Below are positions 35,303 through 45,212 of a stretch of DNA of 64,000 nucleotides, piece after piece (the stretch's first letter is position 1; the number at the start of each line of letters is the position of its first letter). Under the pieces are notes generated by a model. It saw nothing but the letters and a program-made list of their open reading frames with translations, was not told the origin of the DNA and did no database searches. The stretch covers positions 1 to 64,000 of the forward strand of contig JAOKTT010000005.1 in NCBI GenBank assembly GCA_028336245.1, in the 5' to 3' direction. The stretch is from Polaribacter sp. (GTDB lineage: Bacteria > Bacteroidota > Bacteroidia > Flavobacteriales > Flavobacteriaceae). Both the position numbers and the translations under genes were made by a program.

Positions 35303-36931
35303 TTAAGAGCTGCAAGACAACATAGAGCATCCTACCTTATCTCTGGCCCACTCTGGTCTTTTTGCAAACCATTTTTCTTTTTCCGGTTGTTCGGAATAAG
35401 GGTTTTTTAAGAGTTGAAATAACGCATCAATTAATGTATAGTCGCCTTTATCTGCTGCATCAATAGCCATTTGAGACATGTAATTTCGCAACACATATTT
35501 CGGATTCACTGCGTTCATTTTTAAGGTTCTTTCTTCCGGCGAAGAGGTCTCTTTCTGCAAACGTTTCGCATATTTTACAAACCACAAATTCCAAGTATTT
35601 TTAACTTCTTTGGAAATATTTTCTAGATCATAAAAAGCAGCTTCTATCAATTTTAAACCCGATGTTTCTGCTGTAAAACGACTTAAATTTCGAAAGAAAA
35701 TAGTCATATCCGTTTCTGTTAACTGCAAAGTATCTTCCAGGTTTTGAATCAAGTCGATGTCCGTTGGGTCCTCAGTAAACAACCCTAGTTTCGATTGCAT
35801 CATGTTCAGAGATTTGCTCTCAAAATCAGTTTTGTACTGATTTAATAGTGCCTCTAAAGGAGCTACTTCCTCAATTATAGGATACAAGGCATTTGCGAGT
35901 TGGTATAAATTCCATAGCCCAATATTTGGTTGATTTCCATATCTGTAGCGTTTATGTTGGCTGTCTGTTGTGTTGGGAGTCCAACCAAAATCAAAGCCTT
36001 CTAACCAGCCATAAGGTCCAAAATCGATAGTCAATCCTAAAATAGACATGTTGTCTGTATTCATTACCCCGTGTACAAAACCAACCCGCTGCCAATGAAT
36101 AATCATTTCTAAAGTACGTTCGGTAACTTCTTTAAAAAACTGAATATAGGTCTCTTTTGAAGCCGTCCCTAAGTGCGGAAAATGATGTTTTATGGTATAA
36201 TCTACAATTCCCTTTAAGTTTTTAGTATCCGCTCTTGCCGTAAAAATCTCAAAACTTCCAAAGCGTAAAAAAGAGGGTGCTACTCTAGATACAATGGCTC
36301 CTTTTTCATAGGCTGGGTGGCCGTCATAGAGAATATCACGCAACACAGTATCTCCAGATAAACTTAAAGACAGTGCCCGTGTTGTAGGAACTCCTAAATG
36401 AAACATGGCTTCACTACATAAATATTCTCTAACGGAAGACCGCAAAACAGCGAGGCCGTCTGCAGTTCTGGAATATGGGGTTTCACCAGCGCCCTTTAGC
36501 TGTACTTTCCAGTTTTTATTTAGATGTTCAACTTCAAATAAATTAATGGCACGTCCATCTCCTAATTGTCCTGCCCAATTGCCAAATTGGTGGCCTGCAT
36601 AGCACATGGCATAGGGTTTTGTATTTGGGTAAATTTGGTTTCCCGTAACCATATCTTGAAAGAATTCAGAGGTGGTCTCTTTTGCAGAAATCGACAACTC
36701 AGTAGCCATTTCTAGTGAAACATGCAGTACTTTAGGATTGGCAGTTTTCTTTGGATAAACGAAGGAGAAAGCAGCATTTTCCACCTGTCTTCTTGTATTT
36801 TCCTCTATAGGGTCTGCAGGATTTTCTTCCGTAAATTTATTTTTTATGGATAGCTTCAAAATATCATTTTTTAGAGTTAAAGAGGTCTTTGCTTTTTGCA
36901 GTAGCATCCCATGTCTGAAAATTGAGTTCAA
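35303..36931 (-). CDS. selO: SelO/YdiU family protein adenylyltransferase, Cys form
   Basis: A pseudokinase-fold enzyme that transfers AMP to Ser, Thr or Tyr of proteins and is tied to redox control. 542 residues. Typical blocks: YAMCYAGHQFGNWAGQLGDGRAI, LKGAGETPYSRTADGLAVLRSS, REYLCSEAMFHLGVPTTRAL, FVHGVMNTDNMSILG and LTIDFGPYGWLEGFD. The end reads CSMLSCSS, with Cys where vertebrate SelO carries Sec. The ATG at 36931 or the one at 36907 may start it; the conserved part only begins with LSIKNKFTEE, where a TTG (36859) is also possible. It is followed by the aldo/keto reductase and preceded by msrA and msrB on the same strand, a redox-repair neighbourhood. Confidence 0.9.
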   Translation of the reverse strand: MNSIFRHGMLLQKAKTSLTLKNDILKLSIKNKFTEENPADPIEENTRRQVENAAFSFVYPKKTANPKVLHVSLEMATELSISAKETTSEFFQDMVTGNQIYPNTKPYAMCYAGHQFGNWAGQLGDGRAINLFEVEHLNKNWKVQLKGAGETPYSRTADGLAVLRSSVREYLCSEAMFHLGVPTTRALSLSLSGDTVLRDILYDGHPAYEKGAIVSRVAPSFLRFGSFEIFTARADTKNLKGIVDYTIKHHFPHLGTASKETYIQFFKEVTERTLEMIIHWQRVGFVHGVMNTDNMSILGLTIDFGPYGWLEGFDFGWTPNTTDSQHKRYRYGNQPNIGLWNLYQLANALYPIIEEVAPLEALLNQYKTDFESKSLNMMQSKLGLFTEDPTDIDLIQNLEDTLQLTETDMTIFFRNLSRFTAETSGLKLIEAAFYDLENISKEVKNTWNLWFVKYAKRLQKETSSPEERTLKMNAVNPKYVLRNYMSQMAIDAADKGDYTLIDALFQLLKNPYSEQPEKEKWFAKRPEWARDKVGCSMLSCSS

Positions 36932-36999
36932 TTAATTTTATTGCTGTTTTCAGCCTACCTTTTTTTAAGAGCGCTCAACGGTAGGCAGACAGTGCGGTG

Positions 37000-37536
37000 T
37001 TATTTTAATTTATCTGCATGTAATTGTCGCAACTTGGCTAATTTAGGTTCAATTACGTACGTGCAATATCCTTGTCCGTTATTGTTCTTATAAAAATCTT
37101 GGTGCTCTTGAGTTGCTTTGTAAAAAACGGGTGCCGCACTTATTTCTGTTACGATCTTGCCTTTATAATAGCCTTGTATTTGATGCACTACTTCTTTTGA
37201 AATTCGCTCTTGTATTTCATTGTGGTGGTAAATGACAGAGCGGTATTGCGTTCCTCTATCTGCACCCTGTTGATTTAAGGTGGTAGGATCATGTGTAGTC
37301 ATAAAAATAACCAAAATATCTTCATAGGATATAACGCTTTCATCATATGTAACTTCAATGACCTCTGCATGGCCTGTTAAGCCTGAGCATATTTCTCGAT
37401 AGGTGGGTTCGCCTGGAACATTTCCACCGGCATACCCAGAAATTACTTTTTCTATACCTTTAACTTCTTGGAATACTGCCTCTGTGCACCAAAAACAACC
37501 ACCACCGACGGTGGCAATTTGTAAATTTTTATTCAT
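37000..37536 (-). CDS. msrA: Peptide-methionine (S)-S-oxide reductase
   Basis: Reduces the S form of methionine sulfoxide in proteins. 178 residues. The active site is GGGCFWCTEAVFQEVKG with the catalytic Cys; conserved YAGG, YREICSGLTGHAEV and DPTTLNQQGADRGTQYRS follow. The recycling Cys appears in GQGYCTYVI. It lies one base behind msrB, so both are made together. Confidence 0.95.
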   Translation of the reverse strand: MNKNLQIATVGGGCFWCTEAVFQEVKGIEKVISGYAGGNVPGEPTYREICSGLTGHAEVIEVTYDESVISYEDILVIFMTTHDPTTLNQQGADRGTQYRSVIYHHNEIQERISKEVVHQIQGYYKGKIVTEISAAPVFYKATQEHQDFYKNNNGQGYCTYVIEPKLAKLRQLHADKLK

Positions 37537-37537
37537 A

Positions 37538-37990
37538 TTAAGAGTTTTCTTTTTCTAATTTCATTGCTTCTGAATTTACACAATACCGCAAACCACTTGG
37601 TGCTGGTCCATCAGGAAAAATATGTCCTAAATGAGCATCACAACTATTGCACATTACTTCAACTCGCACCATACCGAAGGAAACATCTTTGTGATATTTA
37701 ATAGCATTTTTTTGAATAGGTTGTGTAAAACTTGGCCAACCTGAACTAGAATCAAATTTTATAGTGGAATCAAAAAGTGGGGCATTGCAACAAATGCAAT
37801 TGTATTGCCCTTCGTCATAAATAGCGCACAAGGCTCCTGTATGAGGGCTTTCTGTTCCTTTTTGTCGGGTAACGCGATATTGTTCTGGCGATAAAATGGT
37901 TTTCCATTCTGTCTCTGATTTTTCAACTCGTCTGTCTGGAGTCGGATTTTTATTTGCTGTAAAACTGATAATTTCTTTCCAAGTAAGCAT
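37538..37990 (-). CDS. msrB: Peptide-methionine (R)-S-oxide reductase
   Basis: Reduces the R form of methionine sulfoxide. 150 residues. Zinc-binding CxxC pairs are seen in YNCICCNAPLF and EVMCNSCDAHLGHIF. The catalytic end is PSGLRYCVNSEAM with the reactive Cys, and the substrate His in GHIF. It is first in the msrB-msrA unit, with selO 68 bases further on in the same direction. Confidence 0.95.
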   Translation of the reverse strand: MLTWKEIISFTANKNPTPDRRVEKSETEWKTILSPEQYRVTRQKGTESPHTGALCAIYDEGQYNCICCNAPLFDSTIKFDSSSGWPSFTQPIQKNAIKYHKDVSFGMVRVEVMCNSCDAHLGHIFPDGPAPSGLRYCVNSEAMKLEKENS

Positions 37991-38404
37991 TTTTAATTTT
38001 CTTTCTTTAGGGTTTCCACTGTTGGTTATATTAGACGCGTAAGAAGCATTAAAATTACAAAATCGGGTACATTTTTAATGTCTTCTATTAAAAACTAAAT
38101 TTACGAAAAAATTAAAGTAAAAAGAAGGCATTGTAAACTGTTAGTTTTTATTTAACAGTAGCTACCAATGGCTCTTTTGCTTGAAAAATAAAGGATGTAG
38201 TTTTTTAAACCAAAAATAACAGGAAATGACTAGAATTCAAGTATAGGTGTAGCACTTGTTTTTTTATGTTCTTGCAAATGCGCGGAGTGCTCATACAAGA
38301 GGTCATTCGCATCCTTATTGGAGTTTCTTTAGCGGTTCTTCATATGAAATATCGGCTCTGTAAATAGTTCTAAAAACACGGATATAAATGAAGAGTATTG
38401 AAGC
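37991..38404. other. 414-base intergenic stretch without a recognisable gene
   Basis: AT-rich with frequent stops. A minus-strand frame of about 35 codons near 38230-38340 is open, but I cannot assign it to any family. No RNA gene is seen. Confidence 0.5.
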
Positions 38405-39715
38405 TTATTTCTGTCTGAAATAGATGGTAATGGGTACTCCAGAAAAGTTATAGAGGTCTCTTAATTTATTTTCTAAAAAACGTTTGTATGGCTCTCTTAC
38501 ATACTGCGGTAGATTACAGAAAAACGCAAACTGCGGTGTTGGTGTAGGCAATTGCATGCAGTACTTTATTTTTACAAATTTTCCTTTTATCGCCGGTGGT
38601 GGGTAACTTTTGATAACGTCTAACATCACGTCATTCAACTTACTTGTTGCTATTTTGAATTTTCTTCTTTCAAAAACTTCTACCGCACTTTCAATAGCTT
38701 TGTAGATACGTTGTTTGGTTAATACAGAAGTAAAGATAATAGGTACATCCGTAAAAGGCTCTATTTGCTTTCTAACCATCGCTTCAAAATCACGCATGGT
38801 ATTGGTTTCTTTTTCTACTAAATCCCACTTATTTATTAAGATGATAACCCCTTTTCTGTTTTTTTCAGCCAACCAAAAAATACTTTGATCTTGCCCTTCA
38901 AAACCACGAGTAGCGTCTACTACTAGAATAATAACATCGGCATATTCTATAGAACGCACTGCACGCATTACAGAGTAGAATTCTAGATCTTCTTTTACTT
39001 TTGATTTTTTTCTAATTCCAGCAGTGTCTACTAAATTAAAATCAAATCCAAAACGATTGTATTTTGTGTCTATAGAATCTCTTGTTGTTCCTGCGATATT
39101 GGTTACAATATTTCTTTCCTTACCAATTAATGCATTGATAAAAGAAGATTTTCCTGCATTTGGTCTTCCAACAACCGCAAACCTTGGTAGCTCTTCTTTT
39201 TCTAAATCTACGGCTTCTGGAGCTGGCATTTTTTCTACAATTGCATCAAGTAAATCTCCAGTACCACTTCCGTTAATAGAGGAAATTGTTTGGTACCCGC
39301 CCAATCCTAAATTATAAAATTCAACAGCATCTGCATCTCGCATTGCGTTGTCTACTTTATTCACTGTAACAAAAATTGGTTTTTTTACTTTTCGCAGAAT
39401 TTTGGCAACTTCAGCATCCATGGGAGTAATGCCCTCTTCAACATCTACTACAAATACAATAATATCTGCCTCTTCAATAGCCAAAGTAACTTGCTTTCTT
39501 ATTTCTTCTTCAAAAATATCATCTGAACCAATGCTGTATCCACCCGTATCTATCACAGAGAATTCTTTTCCATTCCAGTCAGATTTTCCATAATGACGGT
39601 CTCTTGTAACTCCACTAACGGAATCTACAATTGCATCTCTTCTCTGTACCAATCTATTAAAAAGCGTCGACTTTCCTACGTTTGGTCTTCCTACAATGGC
39701 AACAATACTATTCAT
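38405..39715 (-). CDS. der: Ribosome biogenesis GTPase Der (EngA)
   Basis: Double GTPase needed for 50S subunit assembly. 436 residues from the ATG at 39715 ([17 protein letters not shown]); the frame is open seven codons further up. First G domain: [17 protein letters not shown]. Second: [31 protein letters not shown]. The C-terminal KH-like domain ends in [20 protein letters not shown] -7 element lies at 39734-39741. Confidence 0.97.
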   Translation of the reverse strand: MNSIVAIVGRPNVGKSTLFNRLVQRRDAIVDSVSGVTRDRHYGKSDWNGKEFSVIDTGGYSIGSDDIFEEEIRKQVTLAIEEADIIVFVVDVEEGITPMDAEVAKILRKVKKPIFVTVNKVDNAMRDADAVEFYNLGLGGYQTISSINGSGTGDLLDAIVEKMPAPEAVDLEKEELPRFAVVGRPNAGKSSFINALIGKERNIVTNIAGTTRDSIDTKYNRFGFDFNLVDTAGIRKKSKVKEDLEFYSVMRAVRSIEYADVIILVVDATRGFEGQDQSIFWLAEKNRKGVIILINKWDLVEKETNTMRDFEAMVRKQIEPFTDVPIIFTSVLTKQRIYKAIESAVEVFERRKFKIATSKLNDVMLDVIKSYPPPAIKGKFVKIKYCMQLPTPTPQFAFFCNLPQYVREPYKRFLENKLRDLYNFSGVPITIYFRQK

Positions 39716-39733
39716 TTGAATTGAAATTTTTTG

Positions 39734-39741
39734 CAAAGGTA
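39734..39741 (-). promoter_or_regulatory. -7 element before der
   Basis: TACCTTTG on the minus strand, 18 bases before the der start. No good -33 element at the usual distance. Confidence 0.4.
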
Positions 39742-39791
39742 CGCTTTAAGCCTGTAAGAAAGAGTCTAAAAATGAAGTCTTTAAAAAACAA

Positions 39792-39817
39792 AAACCAGCA
39801 AAGTTGTTTGCTGGTTT
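39792..39817 (-). terminator. Terminator after the choice-of-anchor I lipoprotein gene
   Basis: Stem AAACCAGCAAA / TTTGCTGGTTT around GTTG. On the minus strand a T-rich tract follows. It lies 25 bases behind the stop at 39842. Confidence 0.8.
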
Positions 39818-39841
39818 GATTCTTGAAAAAGGACCTACTTT

Positions 39842-41353
39842 TTAGTTGTTCTCATAGATGGTTACGGTACCACTATCTTCATTAGAAACAACCAATAAAT
39901 CTTTTCCTGAAGGACTGTCTTTTGCAGGAATAATTAATAAGCCTTCTGGAGCTTCGTCACCGGGATGAGAAAGAATCTGTAAAAATTGGGGAGCTGTTGG
40001 ATTGGTTATATCATACATTAAAACTTGATCATTTCTTTCCAATCCTACAAATAAGATAAAACGTTCATTTCCAATATTTAATATTTCTACACTTTCCGGT
40101 TCAGCACCTTTATCATCACTCCTTTTATCATTGTCATTAAAACGATCTATGGTTAAAGCCAATGTTTCGGTTGCAATACTATTTCCACTGTCATAAATCA
40201 AATTTCCGTCTGCAGACCATATGCTAAAAGAACGCGCACCGTAACTATATAATTCTTCTACTTTACCGTCGTTATTTGCATCTCCTAATGTAGTGGTAGT
40301 TTTCAAACGGCCTAAATTCATGGGGTTTAAATAATCATTTGAAGCAGGAAAAATAGTTTCGTCTAAAACCAAGTCTTCCATCCTAACTTCTTCGCTAAAA
40401 CCTTCATAATCTCTAGCATCTCCTTCGTTTGCAGAAATGATGTACTCGCTTCCATTAATTTTTACATATACAATTGCATCTGGCATGTACATTCCTTTTA
40501 CGGGCCAATTTTTTAGTTCTTTTATGGCATCTTTATCACTTGCGTCTATAGAGTTGTTAGCTAAAGAATAATCCTTAAAACCAAGAGGATAAATGTTTTC
40601 GATGTTTTTTATTTCTAAATTTACTTTTGCAATTCCATTATTTTCCTGCAACGAAATCCAAGCAGTTTTAGAATCTTCTGAAATGGCAACATATTCTGGC
40701 TCTACATCTTTTGCTAAATCTGCATTCGGACCAAAAACTCTAAATCCGTTGTTTTCTAAAGCAGCTTCTTGCGAATTAAATGCATTAAAATTTAAGGTGG
40801 TTACTATATTGTTTTCTAAATCGATAATACTGATACTTCCTTCAGGATCATTCGTGTAATCATCACTTGGTTCTCCTTCATTTGCGCAAACAATTGTTTT
40901 TCCATCAGGAGAAAAAGCAACCATATCTGGCAAAGCACCAACGGTATATTCATTCAGTAAAGAGTTGTCAACGGCACTAAAAACTAAAACTTTTCCAGGG
41001 TTTTGTTTTACATTGTTTTCAACAGCAATTGCAACTTTTTCGTCAAACACTGCTACGCTATTTGGTGCGCCGTAGGCATTTAAATTGATAGAAATTCCCT
41101 TTTTTGGCGCAGTTAAGTCGCTAATATCATGAATAGAAATTTCATTAGATTCTACATTCACCGTAAATAATTTTTTTGAAATTTTGTCAAAAGCTGTAAT
41201 TTCAGATGCACCTTCACCACCAACATTAATAGTTGTTTTGTATTGAAAGTTAACCGCCGTGTCTAAGGGAGGTAATATAGTTTCATTATCGCCTTTGCAA
41301 CCTATAAGCATAGAGAATAAGGTTGTTAAAATAATTTGATTTAAAATTTTCAT
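39842..41353 (-). CDS. Choice-of-anchor I family beta-propeller lipoprotein
   Basis: A 503-residue exported lipoprotein (MKILNQIIL..., lipobox MLIGCKG). The body is a beta-propeller-like domain: KVLVFSAVDNS, MVAFSPDGKTIVCANEGEPSDDYTNDP, and the family marker GARSFSIWSADGN and RSDDKGAEPESVEIL. A calcium-type loop is in GDANNDGKVEE. In some members this domain is next to alkaline phosphatase or nuclease modules; here it stands alone. A role as a surface or periplasmic binding or phosphoesterase-like protein is guesswork. Confidence 0.85.
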   Translation of the reverse strand: MKILNQIILTTLFSMLIGCKGDNETILPPLDTAVNFQYKTTINVGGEGASEITAFDKISKKLFTVNVESNEISIHDISDLTAPKKGISINLNAYGAPNSVAVFDEKVAIAVENNVKQNPGKVLVFSAVDNSLLNEYTVGALPDMVAFSPDGKTIVCANEGEPSDDYTNDPEGSISIIDLENNIVTTLNFNAFNSQEAALENNGFRVFGPNADLAKDVEPEYVAISEDSKTAWISLQENNGIAKVNLEIKNIENIYPLGFKDYSLANNSIDASDKDAIKELKNWPVKGMYMPDAIVYVKINGSEYIISANEGDARDYEGFSEEVRMEDLVLDETIFPASNDYLNPMNLGRLKTTTTLGDANNDGKVEELYSYGARSFSIWSADGNLIYDSGNSIATETLALTIDRFNDNDKRSDDKGAEPESVEILNIGNERFILFVGLERNDQVLMYDITNPTAPQFLQILSHPGDEAPEGLLIIPAKDSPSGKDLLVVSNEDSGTVTIYENN

Positions 41354-41677
41354 TGTTTGGTTTTTAGTTTTTCCAAAAATGCATCCAAATCTTAAATTTC
41401 GTGTTAATTGAAGTCTAAATAAATATTAGTATTTATGTTTGTTTGTAAATAAAATGGTCGGTTTTATTGCGAAGATGTATAGGTTTGTTAATAAAATGTA
41501 ATTTTTTATTAGGCACAAGCTGATCGTCTTAATTAAGAAGTGTACGCGCAACAATGAACTTTTTTAGGTTGAATGTTTTTTTGCCTTTCATCTTGTATTT
41601 ATGGTTTCTCAGGAAGAGAAGAAAAGCCTTAGACAAATGTCAAATAAAAGTTATAGTATGTTAGAAGACCTTTGAAA
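41354..41677. other. 324-base intergenic stretch without a recognisable gene
   Basis: AT-rich, no open frame of note, no hairpin with a T run and no protein relic that I can name, between the choice-of-anchor I gene and era. Confidence 0.5.
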
Positions 41678-42562
41678 TTATTTTTGATTGTATCCAAAAC
41701 GTTTCAATTGAATTTTATCACTACGCCAGTTTTTATTGACCTTTACATACAATTCTATAAAAACTTTTTTCTCAAAGAATTTTTCTAAATCTTTTCTTGC
41801 TTCTGCACCCACTCTTTTTAGCGCTGCGCCTTTATGACCTATAATAATTCCTTTTTGCGTTTCTCTTTCTACCATTATTATAGACCGAATTCTCACAATA
41901 TGTTCTTCTTCTGTAAACTCTTCAGTTTCTACTTCTACAGCATACGGAATCTCTTTTTTGTAATGAATTAAAATTTTTTCTCTAATTTTTTCATTCACAA
42001 AAAAACGTTCTGGCTTGTCTGTCAATTGGTCTTTTGGGTAAAAAGCAGGACCTTCAGGCAACAATTCTTTTATTTTATCGAAAACAGCGGGAACATTAAA
42101 TTTTTCCAAAGCAGAAATCACAAAAACATCCGCATTTGGAACTTTGTTTTTCCAGTATTCAATTTTTTCCTCCACTTCATCTTGGGAAGACTTGTCAATT
42201 TTATTTAAAAGTAAAATCACAGGAATTTCACTGTGCAATATGCGGTGAAAAAATGCCTCATTTTTCAATTCCTTTTCACCCACTTCTACCATGTAGATTA
42301 AAATATCTGCATCTTCAAACGCAGATTTCACAAAATCCATCATCGAAGATTGCAATTCATAGGCAGGCTTTATGATTCCTGGAGTATCAGAGAACACAAC
42401 CTGGTAGTCTTCTTCATTTACAATTCCTAAGATACGGTGCCGCGTTGTTTGCGCCTTTGCCGTAATGATAGATAGTTTTTCACCCACCAAAGCATTCATT
42501 AATGTTGACTTACCTACGTTAGGATTTCCTATGATATTTACAAAACCAGCTTTATGTGTCAT
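41678..42562 (-). CDS. era: GTPase Era
   Basis: GTPase for 16S rRNA maturation and 30S assembly. 294 residues. G1 [15 protein letters not shown]3 DTPGIIKP and G4 NKID are visible, followed by the C-terminal KH domain with VERETQKGIIIGHKGAALKRVG. A TATCTTTG -7 element only four bases before the ATG (42567-42574) would give an almost leaderless mRNA. Confidence 0.97.
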   Translation of the reverse strand: MTHKAGFVNIIGNPNVGKSTLMNALVGEKLSIITAKAQTTRHRILGIVNEEDYQVVFSDTPGIIKPAYELQSSMMDFVKSAFEDADILIYMVEVGEKELKNEAFFHRILHSEIPVILLLNKIDKSSQDEVEEKIEYWKNKVPNADVFVISALEKFNVPAVFDKIKELLPEGPAFYPKDQLTDKPERFFVNEKIREKILIHYKKEIPYAVEVETEEFTEEEHIVRIRSIIMVERETQKGIIIGHKGAALKRVGAEARKDLEKFFEKKVFIELYVKVNKNWRSDKIQLKRFGYNQK

Positions 42563-42566
42563 GCGG

Positions 42567-42574
42567 CAAAGATA
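42567..42574 (-). promoter_or_regulatory. -7-like element immediately before era
   Basis: TATCTTTG on the minus strand ends four bases before the start codon. If used, the transcript would be nearly leaderless; it may also be chance. Confidence 0.3.
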
Positions 42575-42669
42575 ATTCCTTTTTGTAGTTGATTAGAATT
42601 TAGGGCATTAAAAAACATCAGAAAAAATATCAGAAAAAAGTTTGGTCTATTGTTTAGTTAAGGCGTGTC

Positions 42670-43046
42670 TTAGCAGAGCTCCAATAGTTGTCTTCTTATT
42701 TCTTTTACATCACCGTCAAAGGTTCCGTTCACCATCGAAAGAAATATATTGGATGCAGTACCTCTTTCTTTTATAGGAAGATCATTGTATGAGAGTTCTG
42801 GAAACACTGCGGGTAGCACATACTTTATTGAATAACTCCCCCTCATTTCAGGGGTATAATACCACTTCTGCTGAAAAGGAATCATAAGGTTTTTCAGTTT
42901 ATTTACAACCCCTCTCAACTCGTTTTAATATCGAGGGAACACTTCTATAAAATCGTTTAATTTACCTCTCTCAAAACCTATATTATAAACTAATATATTT
43001 CCACTCGAACTACAGTCCTGAATCAGTTGGTTTCATTATAACTCCA
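42670..43046 (-). pseudogene. C-terminal relic of a DUF2779 family protein
   Basis: The open part (42670-42918) has the marks of the DUF2779 C-terminal region: IPFQQKWYYTPEMRGSYSIK, YNDLPIKERGTASNIFLSMV and NGTFDGDVKEIRRQLLELC, then a TAA. Reading further upstream in the same frame shows GNILVYNIGFERGKLNDFIEV followed by FPRY, a TAA stop at about 42925, then NELRGVVNKL. So one in-frame nonsense codon splits the relic, and the N-terminal two thirds of the family length are missing. DUF2779 proteins have a nuclease-like (exonuclease) fold; this copy cannot be functional. Confidence 0.75.
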
Positions 43047-43269
43047 TCTTTTTCCAACTATTTTCTTCCTTTTTCTGAATTGTTGTTCTACAAGGGGTGT
43101 GAACTTAAATACCCACCGTTGAATAGTAGTTAAATTAGTTTAAAGCATTTATTATTAATAAATAATTTCCAAAATTAAGTTTTGACTAACTACATATTAA
43201 GTGAAATATTAACCTTTTTAACATATATTTAGATTTAAATTTTAAAAACAAGTTGTTTAAAAACATAAA

Positions 43270-43517
43270 ATGAAAAATCAAAAAAATACTGGAAAACCAA
43301 CTTAAAATACCTCACTATATTATTAACAATATGGTTTATTGTTTCTTATGGCTGTGGAATTATTTTTGTTGATGAGTTAAATACTATTAGAATGGGAGGT
43401 TTTAAACTTGGGTTTTGGTTTGCACAACAAGGGTCAATTTATGTATTTACCATTTTAATTTTTATATACATAAGGTTGATGAATAAATTAGATAAAAAAT
43501 ACAATTTAGATAGCTAA
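43270..43517 (+). pseudogene. DUF4212 small subunit of the sodium:solute symporter, frameshifted near the start
   Basis: From codon 7 on, a complete DUF4212 protein can be read: YWKTNLKYLTILLTIWFIVS, YGCGIIFVDELNTIRMGGFK, LGFWFAQQGSIYVFTILIF and a basic end, with TAA at 43515-43517. Two membrane helices are evident. The only sensible start, ATG at 43270 (MKNQK), is in another frame and meets a stop after 11 codons. The frames join at an A7 run (43280-43286); one more A gives an intact 82-residue protein. In the correct frame there is a TAA at 43266 and no start codon between. The stop lies two bases before the symporter start. It may be a recent pseudogene, a read error or expressed by slippage. 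Confidence 0.85.
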
Positions 43518-43519
43518 TT

Positions 43520-45205
43520 ATGGATTTACAAACATGGATATGGTTGCTAGTAGGCATTACTTTTGCATTATATATTGGTATTGCAATTTGGTCTAGAGCC
43601 GGATCAACAAAAGAATTTTATGTTGCTGGTGGTGGAGTTTCGCCACTTGCAAACGGATTGGCAACTGCAGCAGATTGGATGTCTGCCGCTTCCTTTATTT
43701 CAATGGCAGGGTTAATTTCTTTTAATGGGTATGATGGATCTGTTTATTTGATGGGTTGGACTGGAGGTTATGTTTTATTAGCATTATTATTGGCTCCGTA
43801 TTTGCGTAAATTTGGAAAATTTACAGTACCCGATTTTATTGGAGACCGTTATTATTCTAATGTAGCTAGAACTGTTGCAGTGTTTTGTGCACTTTTAGTC
43901 TCATTTACCTATGTAGCTGGACAAATGCGTGGTGTTGGTTTGGTATTTTCTCGATTTTTAGAAGTTGATATCAACACAGGTGTAATTATTGGGATGATTA
44001 TCGTTTTATTCTACGCAGTTTTGGGCGGAATGAAAGGAATTACCTATACCCAAGTTGCTCAATACTGTGTGCTAATTTTTGCGTTTATGGTGCCTGCAAT
44101 TTTTATTTCTATTCAAATAACAGGAAATCCAATTCCACAATTAGGTTTTGGAGGTCAAGATGCAAATGGCATCTATTTATTAGATAAATTAGATGGTTTA
44201 CATCGTGACTTAGGTTTTGCTGAATATACATCAGGAAGTAAATCAAAATTAGATGTGTTTTTTATTACGGCTGCTTTAATGGTTGGAACTGCTGGTTTAC
44301 CGCATGTAATTGTTCGTTTTTTTACGGTAAAAAAAGTTTCAGATGCACGTAAATCTGCCGGCTGGGCATTATTATTTATCATGATTTTATATACAACTGC
44401 ACCAGCGATTGCTGTTTTTGCACGCACCAATATGATAGAAACTGTAAACAATCAAGAGTATAAAAACATGCCAGATTGGTTTACTACCTGGGAAGAAACG
44501 GGGTTATTATCTTTTAGTGATAAAAATAATGATGGTAAAATACAGTACCTCGCAGACACTTCTAAAAATGAATTAATAATAGATAAAGACATTATGGTAT
44601 TGGCCAATCCTGAAATTGCAGGGTTGCCAAATTGGGTTATTGCTTTAGTAGCAGCAGGAGCCTTAGCTGCTGCATTGTCCACAGCAGCAGGATTGTTATT
44701 GGTTATTTCTGCATCTGTATCTCACGATTTAATTAAAAAAATGATCAAACCAGATATTTCAGAAAAAGGTGAATTAGTAGCAGCTCGCTTGTCTGCAGTA
44801 GTTGCCGTTTGTGTTGCAGGGTATTTTGGCATCAATCCGCCGGATTTTGTAGCCGCCACAGTGGCTTTGGCATTTGGTTTGGCAGCAGCCTCTTTTTTCC
44901 CAGCAATTATTTTAGGAATTTTTACTAAAAAGATGAACAAAGAAGGAGCGATATCAGGAATGATAATAGGTATTTTGATGATGCTATTTTACATGTTGAA
45001 ATTCAAATTTGATTGGTTTGGTGGAGGTACAAAAGAAGATTGGTGGTTTGGAATATCTCCAGAAGGATTTGGAACTGTTGCTATGATTATCAATTTTATT
45101 GTTTCTATTGTGATTTCAAAATTCACTCCAGATCCGCCAAAAGAAGTACAAGAAATAGTAGCCAATATTAGAATTCCAAGTGGTGCTGGGGAAGCAACAC
45201 ATTAG
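43520..45205 (+). CDS. Sodium:solute symporter, DUF4212-associated (acetate/small organic acid type)
   Basis: A 561-residue inner-membrane transporter of the SSS family with about 13 helices. Signatures: EFYVAGGGVSPLANGLATAAD, WMSAASFISMAGL, GQMRGVGLVFSRF, the sodium-site rich VGTAGLPHVIVRFFTV, and AALSTAAGLLLVISASVSHD. An inserted soluble loop of ~60 residues with SDKNNDGKIQYLAD (calcium-type loop) lies near residue 340. The subgroup with a DUF4212 partner usually stands next to acs, as here, which supports acetate or propionate uptake. Confidence 0.93.
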   Translation: MDLQTWIWLLVGITFALYIGIAIWSRAGSTKEFYVAGGGVSPLANGLATAADWMSAASFISMAGLISFNGYDGSVYLMGWTGGYVLLALLLAPYLRKFGKFTVPDFIGDRYYSNVARTVAVFCALLVSFTYVAGQMRGVGLVFSRFLEVDINTGVIIGMIIVLFYAVLGGMKGITYTQVAQYCVLIFAFMVPAIFISIQITGNPIPQLGFGGQDANGIYLLDKLDGLHRDLGFAEYTSGSKSKLDVFFITAALMVGTAGLPHVIVRFFTVKKVSDARKSAGWALLFIMILYTTAPAIAVFARTNMIETVNNQEYKNMPDWFTTWEETGLLSFSDKNNDGKIQYLADTSKNELIIDKDIMVLANPEIAGLPNWVIALVAAGALAAALSTAAGLLLVISASVSHDLIKKMIKPDISEKGELVAARLSAVVAVCVAGYFGINPPDFVAATVALAFGLAAASFFPAIILGIFTKKMNKEGAISGMIIGILMMLFYMLKFKFDWFGGGTKEDWWFGISPEGFGTVAMIINFIVSIVISKFTPDPPKEVQEIVANIRIPSGAGEATH

Positions 45206-45212
45206 ATCTATT

